Shown here: positions 29,298-39,256 of the stretch, piece by piece | How the letters are laid out: every line of letters starts with the position of its first letter | Position numbering within the stretch: the stretch's first letter is position 1 | NCBI RefSeq assembly: GCF_963678225.1 | Contig: NZ_OY782764.1 | Span: forward strand, 705,001 to 769,000 | Direction of reading: 5' to 3' | DNA length: 64,000 bases | Source: an uncultured Cohaesibacter sp. | GTDB lineage: Bacteria; Pseudomonadota; Alphaproteobacteria; Rhizobiales; Cohaesibacteraceae | Made by a program: the position numbers and the translations under genes | The notes under the pieces: model-generated | Told to the model about the DNA's origin: nothing | The model's database searches: none | Seen by the model: only the letters and a program-made list of their open reading frames with translations

Positions 29298-29337
29298 AAA
29301 AACCGGACAGTGGGTTTCCACCTTCTGTCCGGTTTTT
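29298..29337. terminator. Bidirectional terminator between the aldo/keto reductase gene and edd
   Basis: AAAAACCGGACAG (29298-29310) and CTGTCCGGTTTTT (29325-29337) form a perfect 13-base stem with a 14-base loop and A/T tails on both sides. It ends both converging transcripts, including the long hexonate operon. Confidence 0.9.
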
Positions 29338-29365
29338 ATCTCTTATAGGGAGAACGAAGCCACCT

Positions 29366-31180
29366 TTAAAACTGGGTTGCTCCGGTTTCTACCGAACTGA
29401 CCGAAGCGCGGAAAGTGGCAAAGAGTTCACGTCCCATGCCGACATGCTGGTCGGAGAGATCTACCGTCACCGGCTCCCGCTCCAGCACAGCCGGATCAAC
29501 AATGTCCAACACCCCGGTCTTGGCATCCACGCGCACGATATCGCCATCGCACAACTTGGCGATCGGGCCGCCATCCAGCGCTTCAGGGCAGACATGGATC
29601 GCAGCAGGCACCTTGCCTGAGGCACCGGACATACGCCCGTCAGTCACTAGCGCCACCTTGAGCCCTCGTTCCTGCAAAATGCCAAGTACAGGCGTCAGGC
29701 TGTGCAGCTCGGGCATTCCGTTCGCCTTGGGCCCCTGAAAGCGCACCACGACGATGGTATCTGAAGTGAATTCATTCTGCTTGAAGGCCTGCTTGACGGC
29801 GTCCTGATCCTGAAAGATCCGAACCGGAGCTTCTATCACATGCCGATCTGGTGCTACAGCAGAGACCTTCATCACTGCCGTGCCCAAAGAGCCGGTCAGC
29901 TTTTTCAGCCCGCCCTGACTTTGGAACGGATTGCAGATCGCACGCACGATCTTGTCATCAAGCGACCCGGCGGCGCCCTTCACCCACTCCGCTTCGCCAT
30001 TGGCATCAAGACGCGGTTCCGTGGTGTAGGCCTCCATGCTGTCACCAACCACGCTCTTGGCATCTTCGTGCAGCATGCCTTCGCTCAGCAACTCGGCAAC
30101 AACCACGCCTAGCCCGCCTGCAGCATGGAACATGTTCACATCAGCAAGTCCGTTCGGATAAGCCCGCGCCAGCAGCGGCGTGACTTCCGAGATATCTTCG
30201 AAATCCTCAAGCGTGACAATCAGGCCTGCCGCCTTGGCCATGGCCACCAGATGAATGAGCAGATTGGTGGAGCCGCCCGTCGCATTGAGCCCGACCATGC
30301 CATTCACAAAAGCCTTGGCATCCAGAATATCCGCAACGGGCCGGAAATCATTGCCCTTGGCTGTAATCGACAGCGCCTGCCTGACGGCCGCCCGCGTTAC
30401 AGCATCGCGCAATTCGGTGCCCGGATTGATAAAGCTGGTACCCGGCATGTGAAGGCCCATGAATTCCATCAGCATCTGGTTGGAATTGGCCGTACCATAA
30501 AAGGTGCAGGTGCCCGCGCTGTGATAGGAGGCCATTTCCGAGGCGAGCAGCGCTTCGCGCCCCACCAGCCCCTTGGCATAGTCTTGCCGCACCTTGGTCT
30601 TTTCCTCATTGCCCTGTCCTGAAGGCATCGGCCCGGCAGGCAGGAAAATAGCAGGCAAATGCCCGAAGGTGGCTGCCCCGATCACGAGGCCGGGAACGAT
30701 CTTGTCGCACACGCCAAGAAACACGGTGCTATCGAAAACATCATGAGACAACGCCACGCCTGTGGCCATGGCGATCAGATCGCGCGAAAAGAGCGAGATG
30801 TCCATGCCATCCTGCCCCTGAGTAACCCCGTCACACATGGCCGGAACACCTCCGGCGACTTGCGCCGTACCGCCAAAGCTGCGCGCGGTTTCACGGATGA
30901 GCTGAGGATAATGCTCATAAGGCTGATGCGCCGAGAGCATGTCGTTATAGGCAGTCACGATGCCCAGATTGGGAACCCGAGCACTCGCCAGATCAGGCTT
31001 GTCCACCTCGGGAGAAGCGGCAAAGGCATGAGCCAGATTGCCACAGGTCAGATGCGCACGGCCCGGGCCTTTCGCCTTGGCGACCTCGACCTTGGCAAGA
31101 TAGGCTGCGCGGCTATCCCGACTACGGTCCATGATGCGATCTGTGACGCGTTTTAATGTGTCATGAAGCGGTTTGCTCAT
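29366..31180 (-). CDS. edd: 6-phosphogluconate dehydratase
   Basis: Entner-Doudoroff enzyme of 604 residues that dehydrates 6-phosphogluconate to KDPG. It belongs to the IlvD/Edd iron-sulfur family: [45 protein letters not shown] and the C-terminal [16 protein letters not shown]. These carry the cluster ligands and active-site Ser. AGGAG lies six bases before ATG 31180. It is last in the operon after gntK; the KDPG made could be split by the DgoA-type aldolase encoded upstream, since no separate eda is present in the window. Confidence 0.95.
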   Translation of the reverse strand: MSKPLHDTLKRVTDRIMDRSRDSRAAYLAKVEVAKAKGPGRAHLTCGNLAHAFAASPEVDKPDLASARVPNLGIVTAYNDMLSAHQPYEHYPQLIRETARSFGGTAQVAGGVPAMCDGVTQGQDGMDISLFSRDLIAMATGVALSHDVFDSTVFLGVCDKIVPGLVIGAATFGHLPAIFLPAGPMPSGQGNEEKTKVRQDYAKGLVGREALLASEMASYHSAGTCTFYGTANSNQMLMEFMGLHMPGTSFINPGTELRDAVTRAAVRQALSITAKGNDFRPVADILDAKAFVNGMVGLNATGGSTNLLIHLVAMAKAAGLIVTLEDFEDISEVTPLLARAYPNGLADVNMFHAAGGLGVVVAELLSEGMLHEDAKSVVGDSMEAYTTEPRLDANGEAEWVKGAAGSLDDKIVRAICNPFQSQGGLKKLTGSLGTAVMKVSAVAPDRHVIEAPVRIFQDQDAVKQAFKQNEFTSDTIVVVRFQGPKANGMPELHSLTPVLGILQERGLKVALVTDGRMSGASGKVPAAIHVCPEALDGGPIAKLCDGDIVRVDAKTGVLDIVDPAVLEREPVTVDLSDQHVGMGRELFATFRASVSSVETGATQF

Positions 31181-31250
31181 GCTCGTCTCCTGGTCCTTTG
31201 ACAGCCCTCTTTACGGGCCGTGATATGCGGGCGAAAATGCGCGCGAGCAG

Positions 31251-31286
31251 AAAGAGGACCGACGATGGCGTCGGCCCGATCTCTTT
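31251..31286 (-). terminator. Hairpin between gntK and edd
   Basis: AAAGAG (31251-31256) and CTCTTT (31281-31286) enclose the stem CCGACG-ATGG-CGTCGG (31259-31274). On the minus strand it begins 15 bases past the gntK stop and has only a short T-tract, so partial termination or processing is likely and edd may also have its own promoter. Confidence 0.5.
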
Positions 31287-31300
31287 GGCTTTCTCAAAAA

Positions 31301-31801
31301 TCAGAGAAGCGGTTTCACCTTGCCGAGCAGCTCATCAGCCATGGCTTCTGGGTCTCGGGAAATATCGATGCGGATAACGTCTTCTTCCCCATCAGGCACT
31401 TCCAGCGCGGCAATCTGACTTTCAATCAACTGCACTGGCATGAAATGGCTTTGCCGTTCGGCCATGCGGGCTCGAACCAGCTCCTTGGCCCCATCCAGAA
31501 AGATGAAGCGCAAGTTATCCGTAGCCTCTCTGAAAATATCGCGATAGGATTTACGCAGGGATGAGCAGCTTACCACCCGCGTCTCTCCCTTGGCATCCCA
31601 AGTGCGCATTGCATCTGCCAGAGTGGCTAGCCACGGCTTGCGATCCTCATCGCTGAGAGGAATGCCAGCGGCCATTTTCTTGACATTCTCGTCGGAATGA
31701 TAGGCATCGCCTTCTTCAAACGGAACATTCAGACGGTCTGCCAACAGCTGCCCGAGCGTTGATTTCCCGCTTCCCGAAATTCCCATGACGACAATAATCA
31801 T
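31301..31801 (-). CDS. gntK: Gluconokinase
   Basis: ATP-dependent kinase of 166 residues that makes 6-phosphogluconate from gluconate. It is a P-loop protein: Walker A GISGSGKST (7-15), the substrate loop FEEGDAYHSDENVKKMAAGIPLSD that typifies GntK, CSSLRKSYRD, and QIAALEVPD near the end. GAGG lies eight bases upstream of ATG 31801. It is between gnd and edd, so its product can enter either the oxidative pentose phosphate or the Entner-Doudoroff route. Confidence 0.95.
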   Translation of the reverse strand: MIIVVMGISGSGKSTLGQLLADRLNVPFEEGDAYHSDENVKKMAAGIPLSDEDRKPWLATLADAMRTWDAKGETRVVSCSSLRKSYRDIFREATDNLRFIFLDGAKELVRARMAERQSHFMPVQLIESQIAALEVPDGEEDVIRIDISRDPEAMADELLGKVKPLL

Positions 31802-31897
31802 TTCTCTGGCCTCACAGTTTCATGTCTTTGCGTTGTAGACGACAGGCGTCTTGTTCGTTTCTTCTTGTTCTTGGTTCCAGCCGCAAATGCCTCAAGC

Positions 31898-33295
31898 TCA
31901 CTCCGCTTGCGCGTTCCAATCGAAGTGGAAATGGCCGGATTTGTCGGTGCGCTCGAATGTATGCGCACCGAAATAATCCCGTTGCCCCTGAATGAGGTTT
32001 GCACCGACACATGCGCTGCGCCGCCCATCCAGCCATGAAAGAGCCGAATAGAAGCAAGGCACTGGAGTGCCAGATGCAGCAGCCATTCCCGCCACAGCCC
32101 GCATGGCAGTTTCAGACCCATCCAGCAGACCGCTGGCATAGTCGCTTGCGAGCATGTCCGTGTCCTGCGGCATGGCGGCAATCGGGTCCAGCATGACCGA
32201 GCGAATGATGCAGCCTGCGCGCCAGCCGCGCGCGACGGCTGCCAGATCCGCGTTCCAGCCGTTGGCATCAGACGCCGCAGCAATCAGCTCAAGCCCCTGA
32301 ATATAGCAGGCGAGCATGGCCGCAGGCAGCGCCGCGCCAATCTCTTCAGCCAGCGCTTCACCATTGATGCCCGCGCTCGGAGAGAGGCGTTTTTCCAGCG
32401 CCAGACGCTCCCGACCGGAAAGAGCCCGCGCCAGAAAGGCCGCAGCAATTGTCGGAATGGCAACACCATATTCAAGTCCGGCTTCCGTCGTCCAGCGCCC
32501 GGTGCCCTTGTGCCCTGCCGCATCCTTGATGACTTCGAGAATGGGGCGAGCCGTCTCAGGATCGATCGTGCCTGCAATGGCTGCTGAAATTTCCAATAGA
32601 TAGGAGGCTGCCGGACCGCGATTCCAACTGGAAAAGAGGGAGGAGATTTGTCCGTGGTCGCGTCCGGCAGGCCCAGACAACAGCAAATAAGCCTCTGCGA
32701 TGAGCTGCATCTGGGCATATTCAATGCCATTGTGAACTGTTTTAACGAAATGTCCGGCCCCGCCTGCGCCATGGGCAGCATAGCATGCCCCGCCATCCGG
32801 TGCCTTGGCGGCAATGGCCGAGAAAAGATCATCGACATGAGCCAGCGCCGCACTGTCACCACCGGCCATCAGAGCAGGCCCGAAGCGCGCGCCGGTCTCT
32901 CCGCCAGAGACCCCTAGACCCACGAAAACAAGATTCTGGTCTTCGAGCAACGCGGCACGACGCTCCGTATCCCGATAAAAGGAGTTGCCCCCATCCATCA
33001 CGATATCCCCTGCCGCAAGCAGGGGAGCAAGGCGGACGATCATCTCGTCCACCGGATCTCCGGCCTTAATCATCATCAGGATGCGGGCCGGTTTATTCAA
33101 AGAAGCCACAAGGCCTTCAAGGCTATCGTGCAATCCGACGCTCGCACCCAGTGCCTCACGAGCCCCTTCCAATACCTCGGGAAAGGCATCGTAAGCGGCA
33201 ACGCTGAACCCGTGGTCGACAAAGTTGAGCGCCAGATTGCGCCCCATGACCCCGAGTCCGATAATGGCAATGTCTGCGAGTGTGCGGGTTTGCAT
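31898..33295 (-). CDS. gnd: 6-phosphogluconate dehydrogenase (decarboxylating)
   Basis: Enzyme of 465 residues that converts 6-phosphogluconate to ribulose 5-phosphate. The active-site motifs GVSGGETGARFGPALM, GAGGAGHFVKTVHNGIEYA and GCIIRSVMLD and the C-terminal QRDYFGAHTFERTDKSG fit the long Gnd class. The cofactor loop is odd: after the Rossmann motif GLGVMGRNLALN the second strand ends in AYDAFPE with Asp36, where NADP-specific enzymes have Asn-Arg-Ser/Thr, so NAD may be preferred. AAGGTG overlapping the dgoK stop is its ribosome site; 12 bases separate the genes. Confidence 0.94.
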   Translation of the reverse strand: MQTRTLADIAIIGLGVMGRNLALNFVDHGFSVAAYDAFPEVLEGAREALGASVGLHDSLEGLVASLNKPARILMMIKAGDPVDEMIVRLAPLLAAGDIVMDGGNSFYRDTERRAALLEDQNLVFVGLGVSGGETGARFGPALMAGGDSAALAHVDDLFSAIAAKAPDGGACYAAHGAGGAGHFVKTVHNGIEYAQMQLIAEAYLLLSGPAGRDHGQISSLFSSWNRGPAASYLLEISAAIAGTIDPETARPILEVIKDAAGHKGTGRWTTEAGLEYGVAIPTIAAAFLARALSGRERLALEKRLSPSAGINGEALAEEIGAALPAAMLACYIQGLELIAAASDANGWNADLAAVARGWRAGCIIRSVMLDPIAAMPQDTDMLASDYASGLLDGSETAMRAVAGMAAASGTPVPCFYSALSWLDGRRSACVGANLIQGQRDYFGAHTFERTDKSGHFHFDWNAQAE

Positions 33296-33307
33296 CGAAT
33301 TTCACCT

Positions 33308-34231
33308 TTATTTGCTGTTTACGCCATGCAGGGCTGCCAGAGCGCGAACCCCGGCGAGCGTTGCATCCTTGGAGGAAATGTGTCGGCTGGACAAACCCAG
33401 GTGGGACAGCGCATGGCTGTAGGGTTTTGCGAGCCGGTCGGCACAAACAAGCAGAATTTCTCTGCCTTCGCATTCATAAATGTCACGCATTGCCCTGATT
33501 TCCGCACCAATCAACATGCCGGAGAGGAAACTTGCGGTCTGGGATTGTTCCAGATCGCCATAAAGCACACGTGCACGCGCCTTGAAGAGATGATTGAGCA
33601 GACCGCCCTCACCTTCCACCTGACCGAGGCCTTTTTCAAAGCCATCTGAATCAAAATCCGCTGACGGATCTGCCATCAGGCCGAGGATCGAGTGCTTGCT
33701 CATCACCTCGTAGACTTCACCTGTCATGGACGTATGGAAGCGGGTAAAGACGCCCTCCTGCATTTCGCACCATTTGCTATGGGTGCCCGGCAGGCAGACA
33801 AGGCCACTTTGGCGACCAAGACTTGCCATGGCGCCGAAAATCTGCACCTCTTCACCGCGAATGACATCGGCATCCTGCGGTTGTCCGGACTGACGCACGC
33901 CGGGAATAATGTAGGTGTCGGCCATATCGGCCACCGGCACGATATCACGTACCAGCTCTTCCCCGCGCATAGGCAACGGTGGTTGCGGGGCCTGCTGCCA
34001 GCCTTGCGGCGCACCAACCATGCCAGCCAGATAAACCGGAATGGTCTCTTCGCTGTCTGCCCGCCAGCCATCCAGCTGGCTCTTGGCGTAGGCGGCGAAT
34101 TCACTGCGCTGCAGCGCCCGCATTCCCTTGCCTTCGGTGATCTCGGACAGGATGGTGCCGGTTTCCGCTTCCAGAAGCCACGCCCTGAAGGAGGTCGTGC
34201 CCCAATCAACAATGATCAGCTTCTTGGTCAT
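33308..34231 (-). CDS. dgoK: 2-dehydro-3-deoxygalactonokinase
   Basis: Sugar acid kinase of 307 residues that phosphorylates 2-keto-3-deoxygalactonate. It has the family N-terminus IIVDWGTTSFRAWLL (phosphate-1 loop), AGMVGAPQGW, CLPGTHSKW and the C-terminal LLVCADRLAKPYSHAL. ATG at 34231 overlaps the dgoA stop by four bases (ATGA) and has GGAAGG seven bases upstream, so it is preferred over 34246. It stands in the order dgoD-dgoA-dgoK within the galactonate operon. Confidence 0.93.
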   Translation of the reverse strand: MTKKLIIVDWGTTSFRAWLLEAETGTILSEITEGKGMRALQRSEFAAYAKSQLDGWRADSEETIPVYLAGMVGAPQGWQQAPQPPLPMRGEELVRDIVPVADMADTYIIPGVRQSGQPQDADVIRGEEVQIFGAMASLGRQSGLVCLPGTHSKWCEMQEGVFTRFHTSMTGEVYEVMSKHSILGLMADPSADFDSDGFEKGLGQVEGEGGLLNHLFKARARVLYGDLEQSQTASFLSGMLIGAEIRAMRDIYECEGREILLVCADRLAKPYSHALSHLGLSSRHISSKDATLAGVRALAALHGVNSK

Positions 34232-34869
34232 TGCATGCCCTTCCACTTGCCAACCAGAGCGCGGGCAGAGCTTCTGACCTCTTCGTCAGACCGGCCCACT
34301 TTCCAGAGATCCGAACCGATACCGAACCCGACAGCGCCTGCGGAGACATACTCTTCAAATTCGGCAGGGCCAACCCCGCCCACCGCCAGCACCCGCATCT
34401 GAGGTGGCAGCACGACCTTGACGTCCTTGATATATTGCCCACCCAAACGGGCTGCGGGGAAGAACTTCAACACCGTGGCACCCGAGCGCGTCGCCAACAA
34501 CGCTTCCGTTGGTGTCAGGCAACCAATACAGGACGGCATGCCCAGTTCGTTGGCCTTCTTGATGACATCCGGATCGGTGTTGGGCGTAACAATAAAGCGC
34601 GCGCCCGCGTCATAAACTGCCTGGACATCTTCAGGGCTCAGCACAGTCCCCGCTCCGATCATAATGCCCTCGGGGGCGGCTTCAACCATCTCCCGGATTG
34701 CATCGGTCGCATCTGCAGAGGTCAAGGGCACTTCGATGAGGGTGAAACCTTCCTCCACGAGGATGGTTAGGAGGGTTTTGGCCCGCTCAGCAGGAACACC
34801 GCGCAAGATGGCCACAAGCGGCATCTTGGCAAAGGCGGTTTCGAACTGTTCGCTGAATGCGCTTACCAT
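34228..34869 (-). CDS. dgoA: 2-dehydro-3-deoxy-6-phosphogalactonate aldolase
   Basis: Class I aldolase of 213 residues in the KDPG/KDPGal family. Schiff-base Lys135 is in [14 protein letters not shown]; Glu46 in [10 protein letters not shown] and [13 protein letters not shown] complete the active site. The product is pyruvate plus glyceraldehyde 3-phosphate. Its start codon lies inside the end of dgoD (seven-base overlap). Because the operon also carries edd and gntK but no separate eda is seen here, it may also cleave KDPG; that is inference. Confidence 0.93.
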   Translation of the reverse strand: MVSAFSEQFETAFAKMPLVAILRGVPAERAKTLLTILVEEGFTLIEVPLTSADATDAIREMVEAAPEGIMIGAGTVLSPEDVQAVYDAGARFIVTPNTDPDVIKKANELGMPSCIGCLTPTEALLATRSGATVLKFFPAARLGGQYIKDVKVVLPPQMRVLAVGGVGPAEFEEYVSAGAVGFGIGSDLWKVGRSDEEVRSSARALVGKWKGMQ

Positions 34870-36011
34870 TCTGCAACACTCCCGTCTTCGTGACGCCAGA
34901 TCGGGTTGTGCCAGTTGTGCCCTTCCTTGGAGCGTTCAATGACGAAGTCTTCATTGATTTCCACGCCCAGCCCCGGACCGGTCAGCGCATGCACATAGCC
35001 ATCCTTGATGGTCAGCGGGCTTGGATCGACCATATAGTCGAGCACATCATTGCCCACATTATAATGGATGCCCATGGACTGTTCCTGAATGAAGGCATTG
35101 TAGGACACAAAGTCCAGATGCAGTGAGGCTGCCAGCGTGCAAGGCCCAAGCGGACAATGCGGTGCGATGGCCACGTCATAGGCTTCGGCCATAGCCGCAA
35201 CCTTGAACACTTCGGTGATGCCGCCGCAATGGCTGAGATCCGGCTGGATGATATCCACCATGCGCTGCTCCAGCACATCGCGGAAGCCATAGCGCGAGAA
35301 GATACGTTCGCCCGAAGCGATCGGATAGCCAAGCCCGCCACCGATTTCCTTAAGGCAGGAGAGATGCTCGGTCAGCACCGGCTCTTCAACAAACATCGGG
35401 TGATATTGTTCCAGCTCGCGCAACAACGCCTTGGCCATGGGGCGATGCACCCGGCCATGGAAGTCGATGGCGATACCGACATCCGGCCCCACCGCTTGGC
35501 GCGCTTCGGCCACGCGGGCCACCGCATCGTCAATTTTGGCGTGGCTATCGACGAAGGCCATTTCCGGTGTGCCGTTCATCTTGAAGGCGGTAAAGCCACT
35601 GGCAACCACTTCCTTGGCCTGACGCCCCACATCGTTGGGCCGGTCACCACCAATCCAGCAATACATACGCATCTTGTCGCGTAGCTTGCCACCAAGCAAT
35701 TCATGCACCGGCACACCCAGCGCCTTGCCCTTGATATCCCAAAGCGCCTGATCGATACCGGCAATGGCTGACATCAGGATCGGACCACCGCGATAGAAAC
35801 CGGTTCTATACAGCATCTGCCAGATATCCTGGATATGGCGCGGATCGCGGCCCACCAGAATTTCAGCCATTTCTTCAACGGCCGCCTGAACCGTGCGGGC
35901 TCGTCCTTCGATGACCGGCTCACCCCAGCCGCTGATACCTTCATCAGTTTCGATTTTGACAAACATCCAGCGGGGGGGAACCAGCCATGTTGTGAGCTTT
36001 GTAATTTTCAT
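34863..36011 (-). CDS. dgoD: D-galactonate dehydratase
   Basis: Enolase-superfamily enzyme of 382 residues that turns galactonate into 2-keto-3-deoxygalactonate. It begins [22 protein letters not shown], typical of DgoD. Metal ligands and catalytic groups are in [25 protein letters not shown] and ASGERIFSR, and the later active-site His in [12 protein letters not shown] at 36011 is preferred over upstream starts at 36020 and 36065 because it matches the family N-terminus. It follows the TRAP permease gene by 88 bases. Confidence 0.94.
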   Translation of the reverse strand: MKITKLTTWLVPPRWMFVKIETDEGISGWGEPVIEGRARTVQAAVEEMAEILVGRDPRHIQDIWQMLYRTGFYRGGPILMSAIAGIDQALWDIKGKALGVPVHELLGGKLRDKMRMYCWIGGDRPNDVGRQAKEVVASGFTAFKMNGTPEMAFVDSHAKIDDAVARVAEARQAVGPDVGIAIDFHGRVHRPMAKALLRELEQYHPMFVEEPVLTEHLSCLKEIGGGLGYPIASGERIFSRYGFRDVLEQRMVDIIQPDLSHCGGITEVFKVAAMAEAYDVAIAPHCPLGPCTLAASLHLDFVSYNAFIQEQSMGIHYNVGNDVLDYMVDPSPLTIKDGYVHALTGPGLGVEINEDFVIERSKEGHNWHNPIWRHEDGSVAEW

Positions 36012-36099
36012 TTTCAGCATCCGCTCTTTGGAATTTTCGGGATAGATCCGGCGGCCGGCTCTCAATCTTGTCGCCGTCGGATCCTGTCTTGTTAGGCCG

Positions 36100-37428
36100 T
36101 TAGTTCACCATCCACAATACGATGTCCGGGAAAGCGAGCATGATGGCCAGAACAGTCAACTGCATCAGGATGAATGGCCACAGGGAGGAGAAGATATCCC
36201 CCAGAGAGATCTCGGGTGGCGCAACCCCCTTCAGATAGAAGGCTGCCGGTCCGAACGGCGGGCTGAGGAAGGAGACCTGCATGTTGATCGCAAACAACAC
36301 ACCGAACCAGATCGGGTCATAGCCCAGCTGTGTGATGATCGGCACGAAAATCGGCAGGGTCAGCATGGCAATCCCGATCCAGTCGAGGAACAGGCCCAAC
36401 ACCAGAAGGATCAGCATCATGACCATGATGATCACGACAGGAGCTGCATCCAGTCCAAGGATCGTGTTGGAAACGAAGCGGTTACCACCCATCAGGTTGT
36501 AGACACCAACCAGCGTGGCCGCACCGACACCAATCCAGACAATCATACCGCAGGTGGTAAGGGTCTGCATCACGCTCTGATGAATGAGCTTGAAGGAAAA
36601 CTCGCGACGGATGGCCGTTGCTGCCAGCACGCCGAACACACCCATTGCAGCCGCTTCCGTCACAGAAGCAATACCGGCATAGATGGTACCAAGCACCATG
36701 AAGGCAATCGCAGCAGGCAGAAGGATCGATTTGATCGCCTGACGCCGAGCAACCTTGCGCTCTTCAGGTGGCATGGGAGGCATTGGCGGTGCCAGTTCCG
36801 GATTGATCAGGCAGCGGCTCAGAACATAGGTCATGTAAAGGCCAGCGAGCATGACACCCGGCACGACAGCTGCGACGAACAGATCGGCAATGGAAACCGA
36901 AGCAATCAGGCCATAGATGATCAGCACGATGGATGGCGGGATCATGGTACCCAGAGACCCACCACCGCAGACCACGCCGATGGCGATCTTGCGATCATAG
37001 CCAAGACGGAGCATCTGAGGCAGGGCAAGGATACCCAGAAGAACAATCTCACCACCGATAATGCCGGACATGGCAGCCAGAAAAACGGATACGATCAGGG
37101 TCTGAATGGCGACACCACCGGGTAATCGCCCAGCAAGCACCCTCATGCCCGAGAATAAGTCCTTGGCTATCCCCGATCGGTCTAACAAGGATGCCATGAA
37201 GACAAACATGGGCACCGCGACAAGGGAATATTCGGTGATAAAGCCATAAACACGGCTGATGACAAGAGGAATAGCGTTGGGACCGAACCAGCCGACGGTA
37301 AAGACCATGGCGACCAGACCGGTAACGAAAGCAAGAGGAAGTCCGGTGAGCAGCAGCAAGAAGATACTGCCGACAAGAACATAAGTGCCCCATTCAATGC
37401 CCAGGGCTTGCAGGCCAAGTCCACCCAT
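36100..37428 (-). CDS. dctM: TRAP transporter large permease (DctM)
   Basis: Membrane protein of 442 residues with about a dozen hydrophobic segments. It has the TRAP large-subunit features [40 protein letters not shown] and [18 protein letters not shown]. It carries the sodium-coupled transport path. A GTG at 37434 is in frame, but ATG at 37428 has GGAG eight bases upstream and is the likelier start, two bases after the dctQ stop. With DctP and DctQ it probably imports galactonate or a related hexonate. Confidence 0.92.
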   Translation of the reverse strand: MGGLGLQALGIEWGTYVLVGSIFLLLLTGLPLAFVTGLVAMVFTVGWFGPNAIPLVISRVYGFITEYSLVAVPMFVFMASLLDRSGIAKDLFSGMRVLAGRLPGGVAIQTLIVSVFLAAMSGIIGGEIVLLGILALPQMLRLGYDRKIAIGVVCGGGSLGTMIPPSIVLIIYGLIASVSIADLFVAAVVPGVMLAGLYMTYVLSRCLINPELAPPMPPMPPEERKVARRQAIKSILLPAAIAFMVLGTIYAGIASVTEAAAMGVFGVLAATAIRREFSFKLIHQSVMQTLTTCGMIVWIGVGAATLVGVYNLMGGNRFVSNTILGLDAAPVVIIMVMMLILLVLGLFLDWIGIAMLTLPIFVPIITQLGYDPIWFGVLFAINMQVSFLSPPFGPAAFYLKGVAPPEISLGDIFSSLWPFILMQLTVLAIMLAFPDIVLWMVN

Positions 37429-37430
37429 GG

Positions 37431-38036
37431 TCACTTCTCCTCGCTTTTGTTGTTTTCATTAACCGCGCGGATGGCCTTGATGACATGCAGAATGGACTGC
37501 ACGGTCATGATCGCCATGGCGGTGAGGATAATGCCCTTGGTGAGGGCCGGGAACGGCGGGTTCCAGCTGGTACCCGAGCGCTCCAGTTGCCATGCACCAC
37601 TTGGATTGTGCGAAGAGCGCCAGAACAGCACAAAGGCTGCATAGGACATGGCGATGGAAAACAGGAAGGTTACGATCGTATTGAACACATCCAGAATCTT
37701 GCGGGTCTTGGTAGACACAGTATCGTAGATGATACGAACACGGATATGCTTGTCGCGAGCAAGGGCGATCGGGCCGCCCAGGGCGAAGATGATCGCGATC
37801 ATGAAGACCGTGGTCTCGTGCACCCAGGATGTGGGGCTATCGAAGACATACCGGCTGATAACTTCTGTGACGCTGATGGCCATGGCGATAAAGACCAGCC
37901 AGGCCAGGCCGCGTCCGCACCAGTCGATGGCAGCGTCAAGCGGCGTGCGGATCTCCCCATCCACGCCAGCCGGTTCCGGCGAGGCGGGAGTGTTGGAATC
38001 AATTGACATTTGAGAAACTTTCGCAGGATCGGCCAT
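37431..38036 (-). CDS. dctQ: TRAP transporter small permease (DctQ)
   Basis: Small subunit of 201 residues with four membrane segments after a polar N-terminus of about 40-50 residues. The segment ISVTEVISRYVFDSPTSW and ARDKHIRVRIIYD are typical of the family. The start is uncertain: 38036 or 38009 are both plausible and the frame is open to 38117; no strong ribosome site decides it. It lies 90 bases after dctP. Confidence 0.88.
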   Translation of the reverse strand: MADPAKVSQMSIDSNTPASPEPAGVDGEIRTPLDAAIDWCGRGLAWLVFIAMAISVTEVISRYVFDSPTSWVHETTVFMIAIIFALGGPIALARDKHIRVRIIYDTVSTKTRKILDVFNTIVTFLFSIAMSYAAFVLFWRSSHNPSGAWQLERSGTSWNPPFPALTKGIILTAMAIMTVQSILHVIKAIRAVNENNKSEEK

Positions 38037-38126
38037 GCGACGCATCCGGATTAGACGCGCCAGACGTGACACCAGAAATCGAGCAAGCGCCCGGCGGGGC
38101 AAAAGCCCGCCGGACATTGGGGTATT

Positions 38127-39161
38127 TTACATGAGGTTCCGTTTCGTCAGGAAGGCGACGACCGAGTCATAGACTTTCTGGGTCAGCTCGTTCTTCTTGG
38201 CCCAATTGGCCCATTCTTCCTTGGCGATGTTACGGAATTTCTTGCGTTCTTCCGGAGCCATATCGATGATTTCGATATTCGGATCAGCGCGCGCTTCCTC
38301 AACGGCATCCAGATCGCGTGCCTTCAGCTTGAAGACAAGATCATAGGCCAGGTCGTCGGTAGCGACTTCCATGGCAGTCTTGATGTCTTCAGGCAGGCCG
38401 TCCCAGATTTCCTTGTTCATGGAAACAGCAACCATTGGCAGGGAGTGGAAGCCCGGATAGTTCGGATAGCGAGCAAACTGATGCAGACCCTGAGCCTGGT
38501 TGGTTGAGAACACGGTATAGTCAGCCGCGTCGATCACGCCTTTTTCAAGACCAGTATAAACTTCAGAGCCAGGCAGGTTCACCGGCGAAGCGCCAGCTTT
38601 TGAGAAGATCTCGTAAACCATGCCTTCTGGTGCACGAACCTTGAGGCCTTTGAGATCGGCAACAGTGCGAATCGGCTTCTTGGTTACGAAAGCTTCCAGA
38701 CCGGTTGCAGCGGCACCGATGAGATGCACATTGTAAGGCTCAACCAGCTCGTTATAGAGCTCTTCACCGCCACCATATTTCATATATTCAAGGAATTCGA
38801 GTGGATCGCCCCATGCACCAACAAGGTTGCCGAGCATGGAGAAAGCCGGATCGATACCGGAGAAATAGCTTGGATCGGTTAGATGACCCTGCAGAATGCC
38901 GGAGCGGACTGCATCAAGGGTCTGGTTGTGAGGAACAACAGCGCCGGTTGGCAAAATCTCAATATTGACGCGTCCTTGCGTCATCTTCTCGATATTGTCA
39001 GCCCATTGTTTCTTGATTTCAAACTGTGGCTCGCCGGTATTTTCGGACGTCTGGAAGGTCCATTCGTAATCAGCAGCAACTGCCTGATTGGCCATGATCA
39101 GACCAAGAGCAGCACCAACGAACAAACCTCCGCTTGCACGAAGCAGTTTCGACAGAGTCAT
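38127..39161 (-). CDS. dctP: TRAP transporter solute-binding protein (DctP)
   Basis: Periplasmic protein of 344 residues. Signal peptide 1-29 ends in NQAVAAD; the mature part has the family pattern IEILPTGAVVPHNQTLDAVRSG, TVADLKGLKVRAPEGM and GSEVYTGLEKGVIDAADY, whose Arg in KVRAP binds the carboxylate of the ligand. AAGGAGG precedes the start. It is the first transporter gene, 95 bases after gntR, and hexonate specificity is inferred from the dgo genes behind it. Confidence 0.92.
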   Translation of the reverse strand: MTLSKLLRASGGLFVGAALGLIMANQAVAADYEWTFQTSENTGEPQFEIKKQWADNIEKMTQGRVNIEILPTGAVVPHNQTLDAVRSGILQGHLTDPSYFSGIDPAFSMLGNLVGAWGDPLEFLEYMKYGGGEELYNELVEPYNVHLIGAAATGLEAFVTKKPIRTVADLKGLKVRAPEGMVYEIFSKAGASPVNLPGSEVYTGLEKGVIDAADYTVFSTNQAQGLHQFARYPNYPGFHSLPMVAVSMNKEIWDGLPEDIKTAMEVATDDLAYDLVFKLKARDLDAVEEARADPNIEIIDMAPEERKKFRNIAKEEWANWAKKNELTQKVYDSVVAFLTKRNLM

Positions 39162-39182
39162 ATGAGTCCTCCTTGCTCATTT

Positions 39183-39200
39183 GCCGGCTCCTATGCCGGC
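39183..39200. repeat. Hairpin in the leader of dctP
   Basis: GCCGGC-TCCTAT-GCCGGC (39183-39200) forms a six-base GC stem between gntR and dctP. On the minus strand the T-run precedes the stem and does not follow it, so it is not an ordinary terminator for the operon. It may shield the dctP message. Confidence 0.45.
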
Positions 39201-39256
39201 ATTAAAAAAACTCGTCGGAACTTGAGCCCCCTCCGGGATCCTCCCGCAATTGCGGA

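Noticed and set aside
31798-32283. Minus-strand frame overlapping the 3' end of gnd
   Set aside because: It overlaps the conserved C-terminus of gnd in another frame and contains no domain; it also abuts the gntK start only by chance.
39183-39200. GCCGGC hairpin as a terminator after gntR
   Set aside because: On the transcribed strand the T-run comes before the stem, so it lacks the order needed for intrinsic termination.
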